From: Clostridia bacterium
Lineage (GTDB): Bacteria; Bacillota; DSM-521; Neomoorellales; Neomoorellaceae
NCBI GenBank assembly: GCA_012727745.1
Contig: JAAYGJ010000009.1
Coordinates: forward strand, 1 to 7,746
Direction: 5' to 3'
DNA length: 7,746 bases
Positions 1-6,638 of the stretch are shown in pieces. A program made the translations under genes and the position numbers. Under the pieces are notes generated by a model, which was given only the letters and a program-made list of their open reading frames with translations, was not told the origin of the DNA and ran no database searches. Within the stretch, counting starts at the first letter, position 1, and the number at the start of each line of letters is the position of its first letter.

Positions 1-1
1 G

Positions 2-487
2 CCACCGAAAAAACCTTTAAGCCTGGCTGAACAGGTGATGCAACAAAAAAAGATTTACGACCAGCAGGCCTACCAGCAGCTGGTGGACAGTGTAAAACCA
101 AAACCGAAAGTTTTAGTCAACGTTTTAAACGCCTTCTGGGTAGGAGGAAGCATTACCGCCCTGGCTCAGATTATTACCTTGCTTTTTAGTGCAACTGGCC
201 TTAATCCCAGGGATGCTGCTACGGCAACTTTAATCGTCATGATCTTTCTGGGTGCTTTTTTAACCGGACTGGGTGTCTATGACAAAATCGGTAAATTTGC
301 CGGGGCGGGTTCTATTATTCCTATAACCGGTTTTGCCAATTCGATTGTAGCGCCGGCGCTGGAATTTAAGCGCGAGGGTTATGTTTTTGGGGTGGGGGCG
401 CGCCTGTTCAGTATTGCCGGTCCGGTGCTGGTTTACGGTTTCGTAGTTTCAGTCCTAATCGGGCTAATAGCTTATTTTGTAGCCTAG
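2..487 (+). CDS. spoVAC: Stage V sporulation protein AC (5' end probably outside window)
   Basis: Small polytopic membrane protein of the SpoVA complex in the forespore inner membrane, needed for Ca-dipicolinate uptake in sporulation and release in germination; in Bacillus subtilis SpoVAC has been described as a mechanosensitive channel (family knowledge). Counting from GTG 35, hydrophobic stretches are seen at about residues 28-54, 62-82 and 117-149. The family signature lies at 88-110 (FAGAGSIIPITGFANS followed by a conserved PALEF). A soluble, charged N-terminus ends in the typical KPKPK just before the first membrane segment. The frame is open to the left edge. Internal starts are GTG 35 and ATG 38, and GTG 35 would give 150 aa, a normal family length. 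Neither has a Shine-Dalgarno site in front, and the upstream codons (PLSLAEQ) continue a plausible helix, so I treat the gene as 5'-partial. Its stop overlaps the ribosome site of spoVAD. Identity is secure; the start is not. Confidence 0.93.
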   Translation, partial: PPKKPLSLAEQVMQQKKIYDQQAYQQLVDSVKPKPKVLVNVLNAFWVGGSITALAQIITLLFSATGLNPRDAATATLIVMIFLGAFLTGLGVYDKIGKFAGAGSIIPITGFANSIVAPALEFKREGYVFGVGARLFSIAGPVLVYGFVVSVLIGLIAYFVA

Positions 488-490
488 GAG
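486..490 (+). promoter_or_regulatory. Shine-Dalgarno site of spoVAD (supports TTG start)
   Basis: AGGAG lies 9 bases before TTG 500 and overlaps the TAG stop of spoVAC. The next in-frame ATG is about 40 codons into the conserved protein, so this site fixes the unusual TTG start and suggests that the two genes are translationally linked. Confidence 0.75.
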
Positions 491-499
491 TGGATTGAT

Positions 500-1519
500 T
501 TGAGTGCACCCAAGAGGATAGGACAGTATACCTTGCAGTATGCTAACCCGCCGGTAATTGTTGCTACTGCTTCCATAGTTGGGCCCAAAGAGGGGGAGGG
601 CCCTCTGGGTAGCAGCTTTGATATGGTTATTGAAGATACTTATTTCGGTGAGCAGAGCTGGGAAAAGGCGGAGCGGAAAATGTTAGAAGAAGCTATCAAG
701 ATGGTTATTGCTAAAGCCCAGCTAAAACCCCAAGATATTGACTATCTTCTCGCCGGCGATTTATTAAGCCAGACCATTTCTGCCAATTTCGCTGCTCGCA
801 ACTTAGGCATACCTTTCCTGGGCCTGTACGGGGCCTGCTCAACTATGTACGAAGGTCTGGCCCTGGCAGGTGTGTTGATCGATGGGGGGTTTGCCCACCA
901 TGTGGTTGTTGCCGTCAGCAGCCACTATGATACCGCTGAACGCCAGTTTCGCTTTCCCACTGAGCAGGGGGTACAGCGACCGCCTACGGCCCAGTGGACC
1001 GTTAGCGGAGCGGCAGCAGTATTATTGGCTCCGGTTGGTAACGGCCCCCGTCTAACCCACGCTACGCTGGGGCGTGTTGTTGACATGGGGATCAAAGACC
1101 CTAACGATATGGGATCAGCTATGGCTCCTGCCGCTGTGGATACGATTTGCCGCCATTTTCAGGATACGGGTCGCAATCCCAGTGATTATGACCTTATTAT
1201 TACCGGCGACCTAGGGAAAGTGGGACATAAGATTGCCACAAAGTTACTGGAAGGGCAAAACTATGATGTTTCTAGCAAATTTAGCGATTGCGGCATCCTG
1301 ATCTATGATCATGAACGCCAGGGCACCCACGCCGGCGGCAGCGGCTGTGCCTGTTCGGCAGTTGTTTTGGCCGGCCATTTAATGGGTAAACTGAATGGAG
1401 GAGAGTATAAGCGCATTCTGGGAGTTGGTACCGGCGCATTGTTGAGTACCACCTCAACTCAGCAGGGAGAATCGGTACCCGGGATCGGTCATGGCGTTGT
1501 GATAGAGAAATTAGACTAA
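500..1519 (+). CDS. spoVAD: Stage V sporulation protein AD, dipicolinic-acid-binding thiolase-fold protein
   Basis: SpoVAD is the soluble, membrane-associated component of the SpoVA complex and binds dipicolinic acid (family knowledge, from B. subtilis work); it has a thiolase/ketoacyl-synthase-like fold. The 339 aa match the family's usual length. The start of the conserved region is seen at residues 14-30 (YANPPVIVATASIVGPK). A thiolase-type cysteine context (GLYGACSTMYEGLALAG) has Cys113 at the nucleophile position. The segment GDLGKVGH is at about 236-243. Near the C-terminus is a glycine/cysteine-rich loop, GGSGCACSAVVLAG, at 279-292, and the protein ends with GIGHGVVIEKLD. No signal peptide or membrane segment is seen. 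The start is TTG, set by the AGGAG site. The gene follows spoVAC by 12 bases and precedes spoVAE by 87. Whether it keeps any condensing activity cannot be judged; the known role is ligand binding rather than catalysis. Confidence 0.97.
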   Translation: MSAPKRIGQYTLQYANPPVIVATASIVGPKEGEGPLGSSFDMVIEDTYFGEQSWEKAERKMLEEAIKMVIAKAQLKPQDIDYLLAGDLLSQTISANFAARNLGIPFLGLYGACSTMYEGLALAGVLIDGGFAHHVVVAVSSHYDTAERQFRFPTEQGVQRPPTAQWTVSGAAAVLLAPVGNGPRLTHATLGRVVDMGIKDPNDMGSAMAPAAVDTICRHFQDTGRNPSDYDLIITGDLGKVGHKIATKLLEGQNYDVSSKFSDCGILIYDHERQGTHAGGSGCACSAVVLAGHLMGKLNGGEYKRILGVGTGALLSTTSTQQGESVPGIGHGVVIEKLD

Positions 1520-1593
1520 TTTATGACAAAAAGAGCTTCTGTCAAAGCTGCTAGTCTGAGCACCGTTGTTAGCTTTAAAATGAATTTCTCAGT

Positions 1594-1600
1594 GAGGTGA
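1594..1600 (+). promoter_or_regulatory. Shine-Dalgarno site of spoVAE
   Basis: GAGGTGA, a near-complete anti-16S match, lies 6 bases before ATG 1607. It gives spoVAE its own strong translation start after the 87-base gap that separates it from spoVAD. Confidence 0.7.
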
Positions 1601-1606
1601 GGCGGT

Positions 1607-1963
1607 ATGTCTGTAGTTCTGGCTTTTATCATCGGCGGGCTGCTCTGTGCCGTAGGGCAGTTAATAATGGACCTGACGCCATATAAGGTTACCCCTGCCC
1701 ATATCCTGGTAGGGTTTGTTACCGGGGGAGCAATCCTGAGTGCTCTAGGCTTGTACGGCCCGCTGGTCCAAATTGGTGGCGCCGGTGCTACTATTCCTAT
1801 CAGCGGTTTTGGCCACAGCCTGGCGCAGGGGACCTTGGAAGCTGTCCAGGCCAGGGGTTTTTTAGGTGCATTTAGCGGTGGCATTACGGCAACCGCTGGC
1901 GGCATAGCGGCGGCGGTCGTTTTTGGCTATGTGGCCGCAGTATTATTTAACCCGCAGGGTTAA
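1607..1963 (+). CDS. spoVAE: Stage V sporulation protein AE (AEb type)
   Basis: Small hydrophobic subunit of the SpoVA complex in the spore inner membrane, required with SpoVAC and SpoVAD for dipicolinate movement (family knowledge). The 118 aa match the AEb protein (about 116 aa). Membrane segments are visible at about residues 3-21, 32-53 and 96-114. The signature GGAGATIPISGFGHSL at 57-72 corresponds to the FAGAGSIIPITGFANS of SpoVAC in this window, so the two are distant paralogues. The end, AAVLFNPQG, is typical. The gene opens with ATG behind a strong GAGGTGA. Its TAA is followed after 14 bases by the start of spoVAF. No separate spoVAEa gene lies between them, unlike the Bacillus operon. 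Confidence 0.95.
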   Translation: MSVVLAFIIGGLLCAVGQLIMDLTPYKVTPAHILVGFVTGGAILSALGLYGPLVQIGGAGATIPISGFGHSLAQGTLEAVQARGFLGAFSGGITATAGGIAAAVVFGYVAAVLFNPQG

Positions 1964-1966
1964 GAC

Positions 1967-1973
1967 AGGTGAG
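1967..1973 (+). promoter_or_regulatory. Shine-Dalgarno site of spoVAF (decides TTG start)
   Basis: AGGTGAG lies 4 bases before TTG 1978. An in-frame TAA sits directly before this TTG, and the next in-frame ATG would remove more than 50 conserved residues, so TTG is the supported start. Confidence 0.72.
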
Positions 1974-1977
1974 ATAA

Positions 1978-3555
1978 TTGACCATATCCGGAGACATTGT
2001 AAAGGTAAATAAAAAACTGGAGATTAATACGGATTGGATTGTCAAGGAGCTGGGCGTAGGAGAGAGTTTTGATGTCGTCCAGCGCGATATTATACTGGCC
2101 GGTCGTAAAGCGGCGCTTTTTTATATTAACGGCATGGTTAAAGATGGAATTATGGTTGAAATCCTTATCTCTATGTCTCAACTGAAACGGGAGGACCTGT
2201 TTCCCGATGCTTTCTTAAAAGTCTATAAGCAGTATTTAAGCCATATTCAAGTCGAAAACCTGGATGATCTCCATGAAGTTGTAGATAAAATTCTCATGGG
2301 CCAGATCGCTATGCTTGTTGACGGCATTGAGCAGGTATTTGCTATCGATGTACGCCAGTACCCGGCCCGCGGCCCTGAAGAATCGGACCTGGAACGGGTA
2401 GTGCGGGGTTCCCGGGATAATTTTGTGGAAACCTTACTGTTTAATACCGGTCTATTACGGCGCCGTTTGCGCGATCCCAAGTTGCGTACCGAACTTTTCC
2501 AGGTAGGCAGTCGCTCCAAGGCTGATGTAGCAGTGGTTTATATTAAAGACATTGCCAACCCGCGCCTGGTTGAACTCGTTAAAGAAAGGATCAAGGCCAT
2601 CAAGATGGATGGCCTGCCCATGGCTGAAAAGTCCCTGGAGGAATTTATCAATCCGGGAAGTCTGTGGAATCCTTTCCCCCGGGTGCGTTATACAGAACGG
2701 CCCGATGTGGTTGCAACCCATCTCCTGGAAGGCCATGTGGCGGTGATGGTAGATACCTCTCCCAGCGTAATGATCTTGCCTGTAACCATGTTTCACCATC
2801 TGCAGCATGCCGAGGAATTTCGCCAGGCGCCGGTGATCGGTACATTTATGCGCTTGGTCCGTTTTATCGGGGTGGCTATTTCAGTTTTTTTACCGGCCCT
2901 GTGGCTGCTGCTGGCCCTTTATCCGGCTCTATTGCCGCCGGGGTTGGCCTGGATCGGTCCCAAAGAAATGGGAAGTATTCCCCTGTTAGGGCAATTCCTG
3001 CTGGCTGAGCTGGGTATTAATATGATGCGCCTGGCTGCTATCCATACGCCAACTTCTCTGGCTACTGCTCTGGGTTTGATTGCTGCTGTACTTATCGGCG
3101 ATATTGCCGTCAGTGTGGGTTTGTTTAATGCAGAGGTAATTCTTTATGTAGCTATAGCTGCGGTTGGGATTTTTTCCACCCCGAGTTATGAATTGGGTAT
3201 GGCCAATACTCTGGTGCGGATTGCTTTACTCATTGGGGTGGGGTTATTTGGTCTGACCGGTTTTACAACCGTACTGCTGGCTGTATTTATCCTGCTTGTC
3301 ACTACCAAATCTTTTGGCTTGCCTTACCTGTGGCCTTTAGTGCCTTTTAACGGCAGCGCCCTGCTGGATATTTTTATCCGTCCGCCTGTCCCTTTACAGA
3401 ATTTGCGGGCCAGGGTGTTGCAACCCCTGGACATAGATCGCCAGCCATTTCCCGAACCGGCTCGTAAACCGTTGTCTAAACAGCGCTTGCATCGCTTAGA
3501 AAAACAGCAGATAACGCGGTCGAAGCTAAAGGATGATGGTCGAGATGAAAAATAA
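1978..3555 (+). CDS. spoVAF: Stage V sporulation protein AF, GerA-family spore membrane protein
   Basis: Member of the GerA/SpoVAF family. In B. subtilis SpoVAF works during germination, where it is reported to pair with another membrane protein to amplify ion release; here its role is inferred from homology and operon position. The layout is an N-terminal soluble domain (about 1-285) with the family motif GSRDNFVETLLFNTGLLRRR at 144-163 and a second conserved block, NPFPRVRYTERPD, at 231-243. A membrane domain follows, with segments at about 293-320, 335-350, 360-385, 386-402 and 412-442. The end signature is FGLPYLWPLVPFNG (446-459), then DIFIRPP (464-470). At 525 aa it is somewhat longer than the roughly 490 aa of the Bacillus protein. 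The extra length is a strongly basic tail (about 494-525), whose last codons overlap the next gene. The start is TTG. It could in principle be called a GerA subunit, but its position after spoVAE favours SpoVAF. Confidence 0.93.
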   Translation: MTISGDIVKVNKKLEINTDWIVKELGVGESFDVVQRDIILAGRKAALFYINGMVKDGIMVEILISMSQLKREDLFPDAFLKVYKQYLSHIQVENLDDLHEVVDKILMGQIAMLVDGIEQVFAIDVRQYPARGPEESDLERVVRGSRDNFVETLLFNTGLLRRRLRDPKLRTELFQVGSRSKADVAVVYIKDIANPRLVELVKERIKAIKMDGLPMAEKSLEEFINPGSLWNPFPRVRYTERPDVVATHLLEGHVAVMVDTSPSVMILPVTMFHHLQHAEEFRQAPVIGTFMRLVRFIGVAISVFLPALWLLLALYPALLPPGLAWIGPKEMGSIPLLGQFLLAELGINMMRLAAIHTPTSLATALGLIAAVLIGDIAVSVGLFNAEVILYVAIAAVGIFSTPSYELGMANTLVRIALLIGVGLFGLTGFTTVLLAVFILLVTTKSFGLPYLWPLVPFNGSALLDIFIRPPVPLQNLRARVLQPLDIDRQPFPEPARKPLSKQRLHRLEKQQITRSKLKDDGRDEK

Positions 3556-4567
3556 AAAACTGCGTCTGGGGCTACCCCGGGCCCTCTTTTATTATTACTA
3601 TGCTCCCTGGTGGGAGACTTTCTGGCAGGCGCTGGGGGTAGAAGTGGTAGTTTCGCCGCCTACGAATAAAGAGATAATGGACCTAGGTGTCAGCCTGGCA
3701 GTAGCCGAAGCTTGCCTGCCGGTGAAAATATATTACGGCCATACGGCCTGGCTGGCCGGACAGGTTGATGTCCTCTTCGTGCCCCGGCTGGTAAGTGTAG
3801 AAAAAAAGAGTTTCATCTGCCCGAAACTGATGGGTTTACCAGATATGCTGCGGGCAGCGGTAAAACCTTGTCCGCCTATTATAGATACTGTCATTAATTG
3901 TGTGCGGCAGCCCCAGGAAGGGCTGGCGGCGGCTGTAGAAGATATGGCTGGCAGGGTAGGCTTTAGGGGTAGAGAAGTACAGTCAGCCAGAGAGGCGGCG
4001 CAAGAACGTTATCTTTGCTGGTTGGAAAGGCAGCAAATGGGCAGGGCTAACGGAGCTACCGATTTGACATCTGCATCAGCAGCAGGGGCAGCTGTGAGCG
4101 AAACAGGCAAGCCAGGATTAATTGACAGCGCCCCAGCTCAGGCTGGCTCCCTTAAAGTGGGTCTGGTCGGTCATGCCTATCTTATCCATGATCGCTTTTT
4201 GAGTATGGATATTCCGGCTAAGGTCAAAAAAATGGGTGGAGAGATTACGCTGCCGGAGAACCTGCCACCTGATCAGATTGCTCTGGCCTGCCGGCAATTG
4301 CCCAAACGTTTATTCTGGACCCTGGGGCAAAAAATTATGGGTTCAGTTCTTAGTCTCATAGAACAGGATAGTATTGCCGGCATAATCCACCTAACTGCTT
4401 TCGGCTGCGGCCCTGATTCTCTGGTCGGCGACCTGGCGGAACGTTATGCCCGCCGCCGCGGCACCCCCTTTTTACTGCTGACTATTGATGAGCATACCGG
4501 CGAGGCAGGGGTAAATACTCGCCTGGAGGCTTTTATGGATATGCTGCCCAGGAGGTATTCAGCATGA
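3545..4567 (+). CDS. DUF2229/COG3580-like acyl-CoA dehydratase activase-related protein
   Basis: Resembles proteins named 'CoA protein activase' or 2-hydroxyacyl-CoA dehydratase-related (DUF2229, COG3580 type), thought to carry an iron-sulfur cluster that takes electrons from an HgdC-like activase. No reaction has been assigned. It opens with LGLPRALFYYYYAPWWETFW (8-27), typical of the family. Candidate cluster ligands are Cys57 (EACLPVK), Cys92 (FICPKLMGLPD) and Cys288 (FGCGPDS); other cysteines are at 109, 119, 158 and 249. The C-terminal signature TIDEHTGEAGVNTRLEAF is at 313-330. An Ala/Ser/Gly-rich linker at about 166-201 separates two Rossmann-like halves, the second starting at LKVGLVGHAY. 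Three ATGs are possible (3533, 3536, 3545). AAAGGA at 3528-3533 is well placed only for 3545, giving 340 aa. The gene overlaps the spoVAF stop by 11 bases and the next gene by ATGA. Family assignment is good; function is unknown. Confidence 0.86.
   Translation: MKNKKLRLGLPRALFYYYYAPWWETFWQALGVEVVVSPPTNKEIMDLGVSLAVAEACLPVKIYYGHTAWLAGQVDVLFVPRLVSVEKKSFICPKLMGLPDMLRAAVKPCPPIIDTVINCVRQPQEGLAAAVEDMAGRVGFRGREVQSAREAAQERYLCWLERQQMGRANGATDLTSASAAGAAVSETGKPGLIDSAPAQAGSLKVGLVGHAYLIHDRFLSMDIPAKVKKMGGEITLPENLPPDQIALACRQLPKRLFWTLGQKIMGSVLSLIEQDSIAGIIHLTAFGCGPDSLVGDLAERYARRRGTPFLLLTIDEHTGEAGVNTRLEAFMDMLPRRYSA
4550..4556 (+). promoter_or_regulatory. Strong Shine-Dalgarno site inside the upstream gene
   Basis: AGGAGGT lies 7 bases before ATG 4564, within the last codons of the preceding gene. 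Together with the ATGA stop-start overlap it indicates translational coupling of the two paralogues. Confidence 0.75.
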
Positions 4568-5646
4568 AAGTCACTTTTCCCCACATGGGAAACGTCTGGG
4601 TAATCTTGAAAACCTTTTTAGCAGGCATGGGCCTGGAGGTAATTGTGCCCCCGCCCTGTACGCGCCGTACTCTGGAAATAGGAGTGCGCCAGGCGCCGGA
4701 ATCAGCCTGTCTGCCCTTAAAGGTAAACCTGGGTAATTTCTTGGAAGCCAAAAGTCTGGGTGCCGATACTATCGTTATGGCCGGAGGAGTAGGTCCCTGC
4801 CGGATCGGCTATTATGCTCAGATACAACGGGAAATATTGCAGGATATGGGCTGTGACTATGAAATGATAGTACTGGAACCTCCGGACGTCCATTTGTCTG
4901 AGGTTTGGGACAAGCTGAAATACTTAAAACGGCGCCCCTGGCGGAAAGTTTTGCAAGGGTTTATCCTGGCCTGGTATAAAGCGTGCGCTGTCGACGCCCT
5001 GGAACAGGAAGTAATGGCATTACGGCCACTGGAGGCCAAACCGGGGCTGGTTGATGCCCTTTATCGCAAGGCTATATTGCAAATAGACGCTGCCGGAAGC
5101 AAAAGGCAGCTAAGAAAAATTGTTCGTGAAACAGTTGCTGAAATGGTAGCCCTACCCCGGCAACGGGAATATCCTATCTTACGGATAGGGGTTGTGGGGG
5201 AAATCTATACTGTGCTTGAGCCTATGGTCAACCTTAACCTGGAAAAACGTCTGGGTGCTATGGGTGTGGAAGTAGTGCGCAAGCTTTTTATCAGCCGCTG
5301 GATTAACGATAATCTTTTTAAAGGCATTTTACCTTTACCATCGCACCATGCTGAAAAGTTGGCCCCACCCTTTTTGAACCATTTTGTCGGCGGCCATGGT
5401 TGGGAATCAGTAGGAGATACGGTGGCTTTCGCCCGGCAGGGATTGGACGGGGTCATCCAGCTGGCTCCGCTAACCTGCATGCCAGAAATTGTGGCCCACT
5501 CAGTGATGCCGGCAGTACAGCAGGCAACGGGCCTGCCGGTTATGACTATTTACCTGGATGAACAGACTGGCGAAGCCGGCTTGCAAACTCGTCTGGAAGC
5601 TTTCTTTGATATGCTGCAGTGGCAAAAAGGTAAAAGAACAGGGTAG
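4564..5646 (+). CDS. COG3581-like acyl-CoA dehydratase activase-related protein
   Basis: Diverged paralogue of the preceding gene product and its probable partner. It resembles the C-terminal (COG3581-like) part of the large fused activase proteins of anaerobes. The start VTFPHMGNVWVILKTFLAGM (3-22) and the block PPPCTRRTLEIG (29-40) are family hallmarks. Candidate cluster cysteines are Cys49 (SACLPLK), Cys79 (GPCRIGYY) and Cys305 (LTCMPE), lining up with Cys57, Cys92 and Cys288 of the upstream protein; Cys32, Cys97 and Cys141 are extra. The signature YLDEQTGEAGLQTRLEAFFD (330-349) closes the domain. The second half begins at about 206 (LRIGVVGEIY). At 360 aa it is complete, soluble and without a signal peptide. 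A perfect AGGAGGT precedes the ATG. It ends 27 bases before the activase gene. Inferred role: metallocluster-bearing acceptor of activase electrons, perhaps as a heterodimer with its neighbour. The substrate cannot be read from the sequence. Confidence 0.87.
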   Translation: MKVTFPHMGNVWVILKTFLAGMGLEVIVPPPCTRRTLEIGVRQAPESACLPLKVNLGNFLEAKSLGADTIVMAGGVGPCRIGYYAQIQREILQDMGCDYEMIVLEPPDVHLSEVWDKLKYLKRRPWRKVLQGFILAWYKACAVDALEQEVMALRPLEAKPGLVDALYRKAILQIDAAGSKRQLRKIVRETVAEMVALPRQREYPILRIGVVGEIYTVLEPMVNLNLEKRLGAMGVEVVRKLFISRWINDNLFKGILPLPSHHAEKLAPPFLNHFVGGHGWESVGDTVAFARQGLDGVIQLAPLTCMPEIVAHSVMPAVQQATGLPVMTIYLDEQTGEAGLQTRLEAFFDMLQWQKGKRTG

Positions 5647-5673
5647 GCAGGAAAGGAGTGGAAGTGGGGATTT

Positions 5674-6630
5674 ATGAAAAAAATATATCTAGGTATAGAT
5701 GTAGGTTCAGTAAGCACCAACCTTATTGCCTTTGCTTCCCCTGAAGAAATGCTGGCCTCGGTTTACCTGCGTACCTATGGCCAGCCTATTCAAGCCATTC
5801 AGGAGGGTTTAAAGCAAATTGTAACGTTATTAGGCAAAGCGGAAGTGGCCGGTGTCGGCGTTACCGGCAGCGGCCGCGCCCTGGCAGCGGTAATGACAGG
5901 AGCTGATGTAGTCAAAAATGAAATAACTGCCCACGCGGTAGCAGCCAGTTTTGTGGTGCCTGACGTCCAAACAGTAGTAGAGATTGGTGGCCAGGACTCT
6001 AAGCTTATTATCCTGCGGCAGGGTGTGGTAACCGATTTTGCCATGAACACCGTTTGTGCCGCCGGTACTGGTTCGTTCTTGGATCAGCAGGCGGCCCGGA
6101 TAGGCATTTCGATCGAAGAATTTGGTCCCCAGGCTTTGAAAGCAAAAAACCCGGTGCGGATCGCCGGGCGCTGTGCTGTTTTTGCTGAATCTGACATGAT
6201 CCATAAGCAGCAGCAGGGGCACTCGCTGGAAGATATTTTAGCCGGCTTGTGCGAAGCTCTAGTTCGCAATTATTTAAATAACGTAGGCAAGGGAAAAGAA
6301 ATCCTAGCGCCGGTGGTTTTTCAAGGTGGAGTCGCGGCCAATGCCGGCATGTGTCAGGCTTTTAACCGGGCCCTCAATATAGAAGTAATTGTACCCAAAC
6401 AATACAATGTGATGGGCGCTTTTGGGGCTGCCCTCCTGGCCAGGGAAGCTAAACTTGAGAGCAGCAGTTTTCGCGGCTTTGAGTTAATTGATCGCCATTT
6501 TTCCAGCAACGGTTTTGATTGCCAGGGTTGTGCTAATCGTTGTGAAGTGGTTGAATTCAGGGAAGGCGAGCGGGTTCTGGCCCGCTGGGGAGACCGCTGC
6601 GGCAAATGGAGCAATGCCGTAGCTGTGTAG
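5674..6630 (+). CDS. Acyl-CoA dehydratase activase, HgdC/BcrA-D type ATPase
   Basis: ASKHA-fold ATPase of the HgdC family (COG1924). A homodimer bridged by one 4Fe-4S cluster hydrolyses ATP to drive a low-potential electron onto a partner protein (family knowledge). Seen in order: phosphate-1 loop GIDVGSVSTN (7-16); NEITAHA (82-88); phosphate-2 loop EIGGQDSKLI (103-112); Cys128 in NTVCAAGTGSFLDQQA; Cys167 in GRCAVFAESDMIHKQQQG; the adenosine motif VVFQGGVAANAGM (214-226); and NVMGAFGAALLA (245-256). The two cluster cysteines sit almost where they do in HgdC of Acidaminococcus (127 and 166). The 318 aa exceed the roughly 260 aa of HgdC by a tail with Cys283, Cys286, Cys290 and Cys309, a pattern met at the junction after the activase domain in fused relatives. 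The ribosome site is ambiguous: AAGGAG at 5653-5658 is 15 bases away and GGGGA at 5666-5670 only 3. It is the last gene before the terminator. Confidence 0.93.
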   Translation: MKKIYLGIDVGSVSTNLIAFASPEEMLASVYLRTYGQPIQAIQEGLKQIVTLLGKAEVAGVGVTGSGRALAAVMTGADVVKNEITAHAVAASFVVPDVQTVVEIGGQDSKLIILRQGVVTDFAMNTVCAAGTGSFLDQQAARIGISIEEFGPQALKAKNPVRIAGRCAVFAESDMIHKQQQGHSLEDILAGLCEALVRNYLNNVGKGKEILAPVVFQGGVAANAGMCQAFNRALNIEVIVPKQYNVMGAFGAALLAREAKLESSSFRGFELIDRHFSSNGFDCQGCANRCEVVEFREGERVLARWGDRCGKWSNAVAV

Positions 6631-6638
6631 CGAAAAAC

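Noticed and set aside
1..30. Short frame ending in TGA at 28-30 as the tail of a preceding gene
   Set aside because: Only nine codons are visible with nothing recognisable, and the spoVAC frame is itself open through this stretch.
1516..1905. 129-codon open frame on the - strand opposite spoVAE
   Set aside because: It lies mostly antisense to the clearly conserved spoVAE, has proline-rich shadow composition and no recognisable domain.
2455..2808. 117-codon - strand frame, and a 114-codon + strand frame at 2664-3008, inside spoVAF
   Set aside because: Both are covered by the conserved GerA-family frame, and their translations show no family features.
5830..6222. 130-codon - strand frame inside the activase gene
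   Set aside because: It is antisense to the invariant ASKHA motifs, which explain the sequence constraint.
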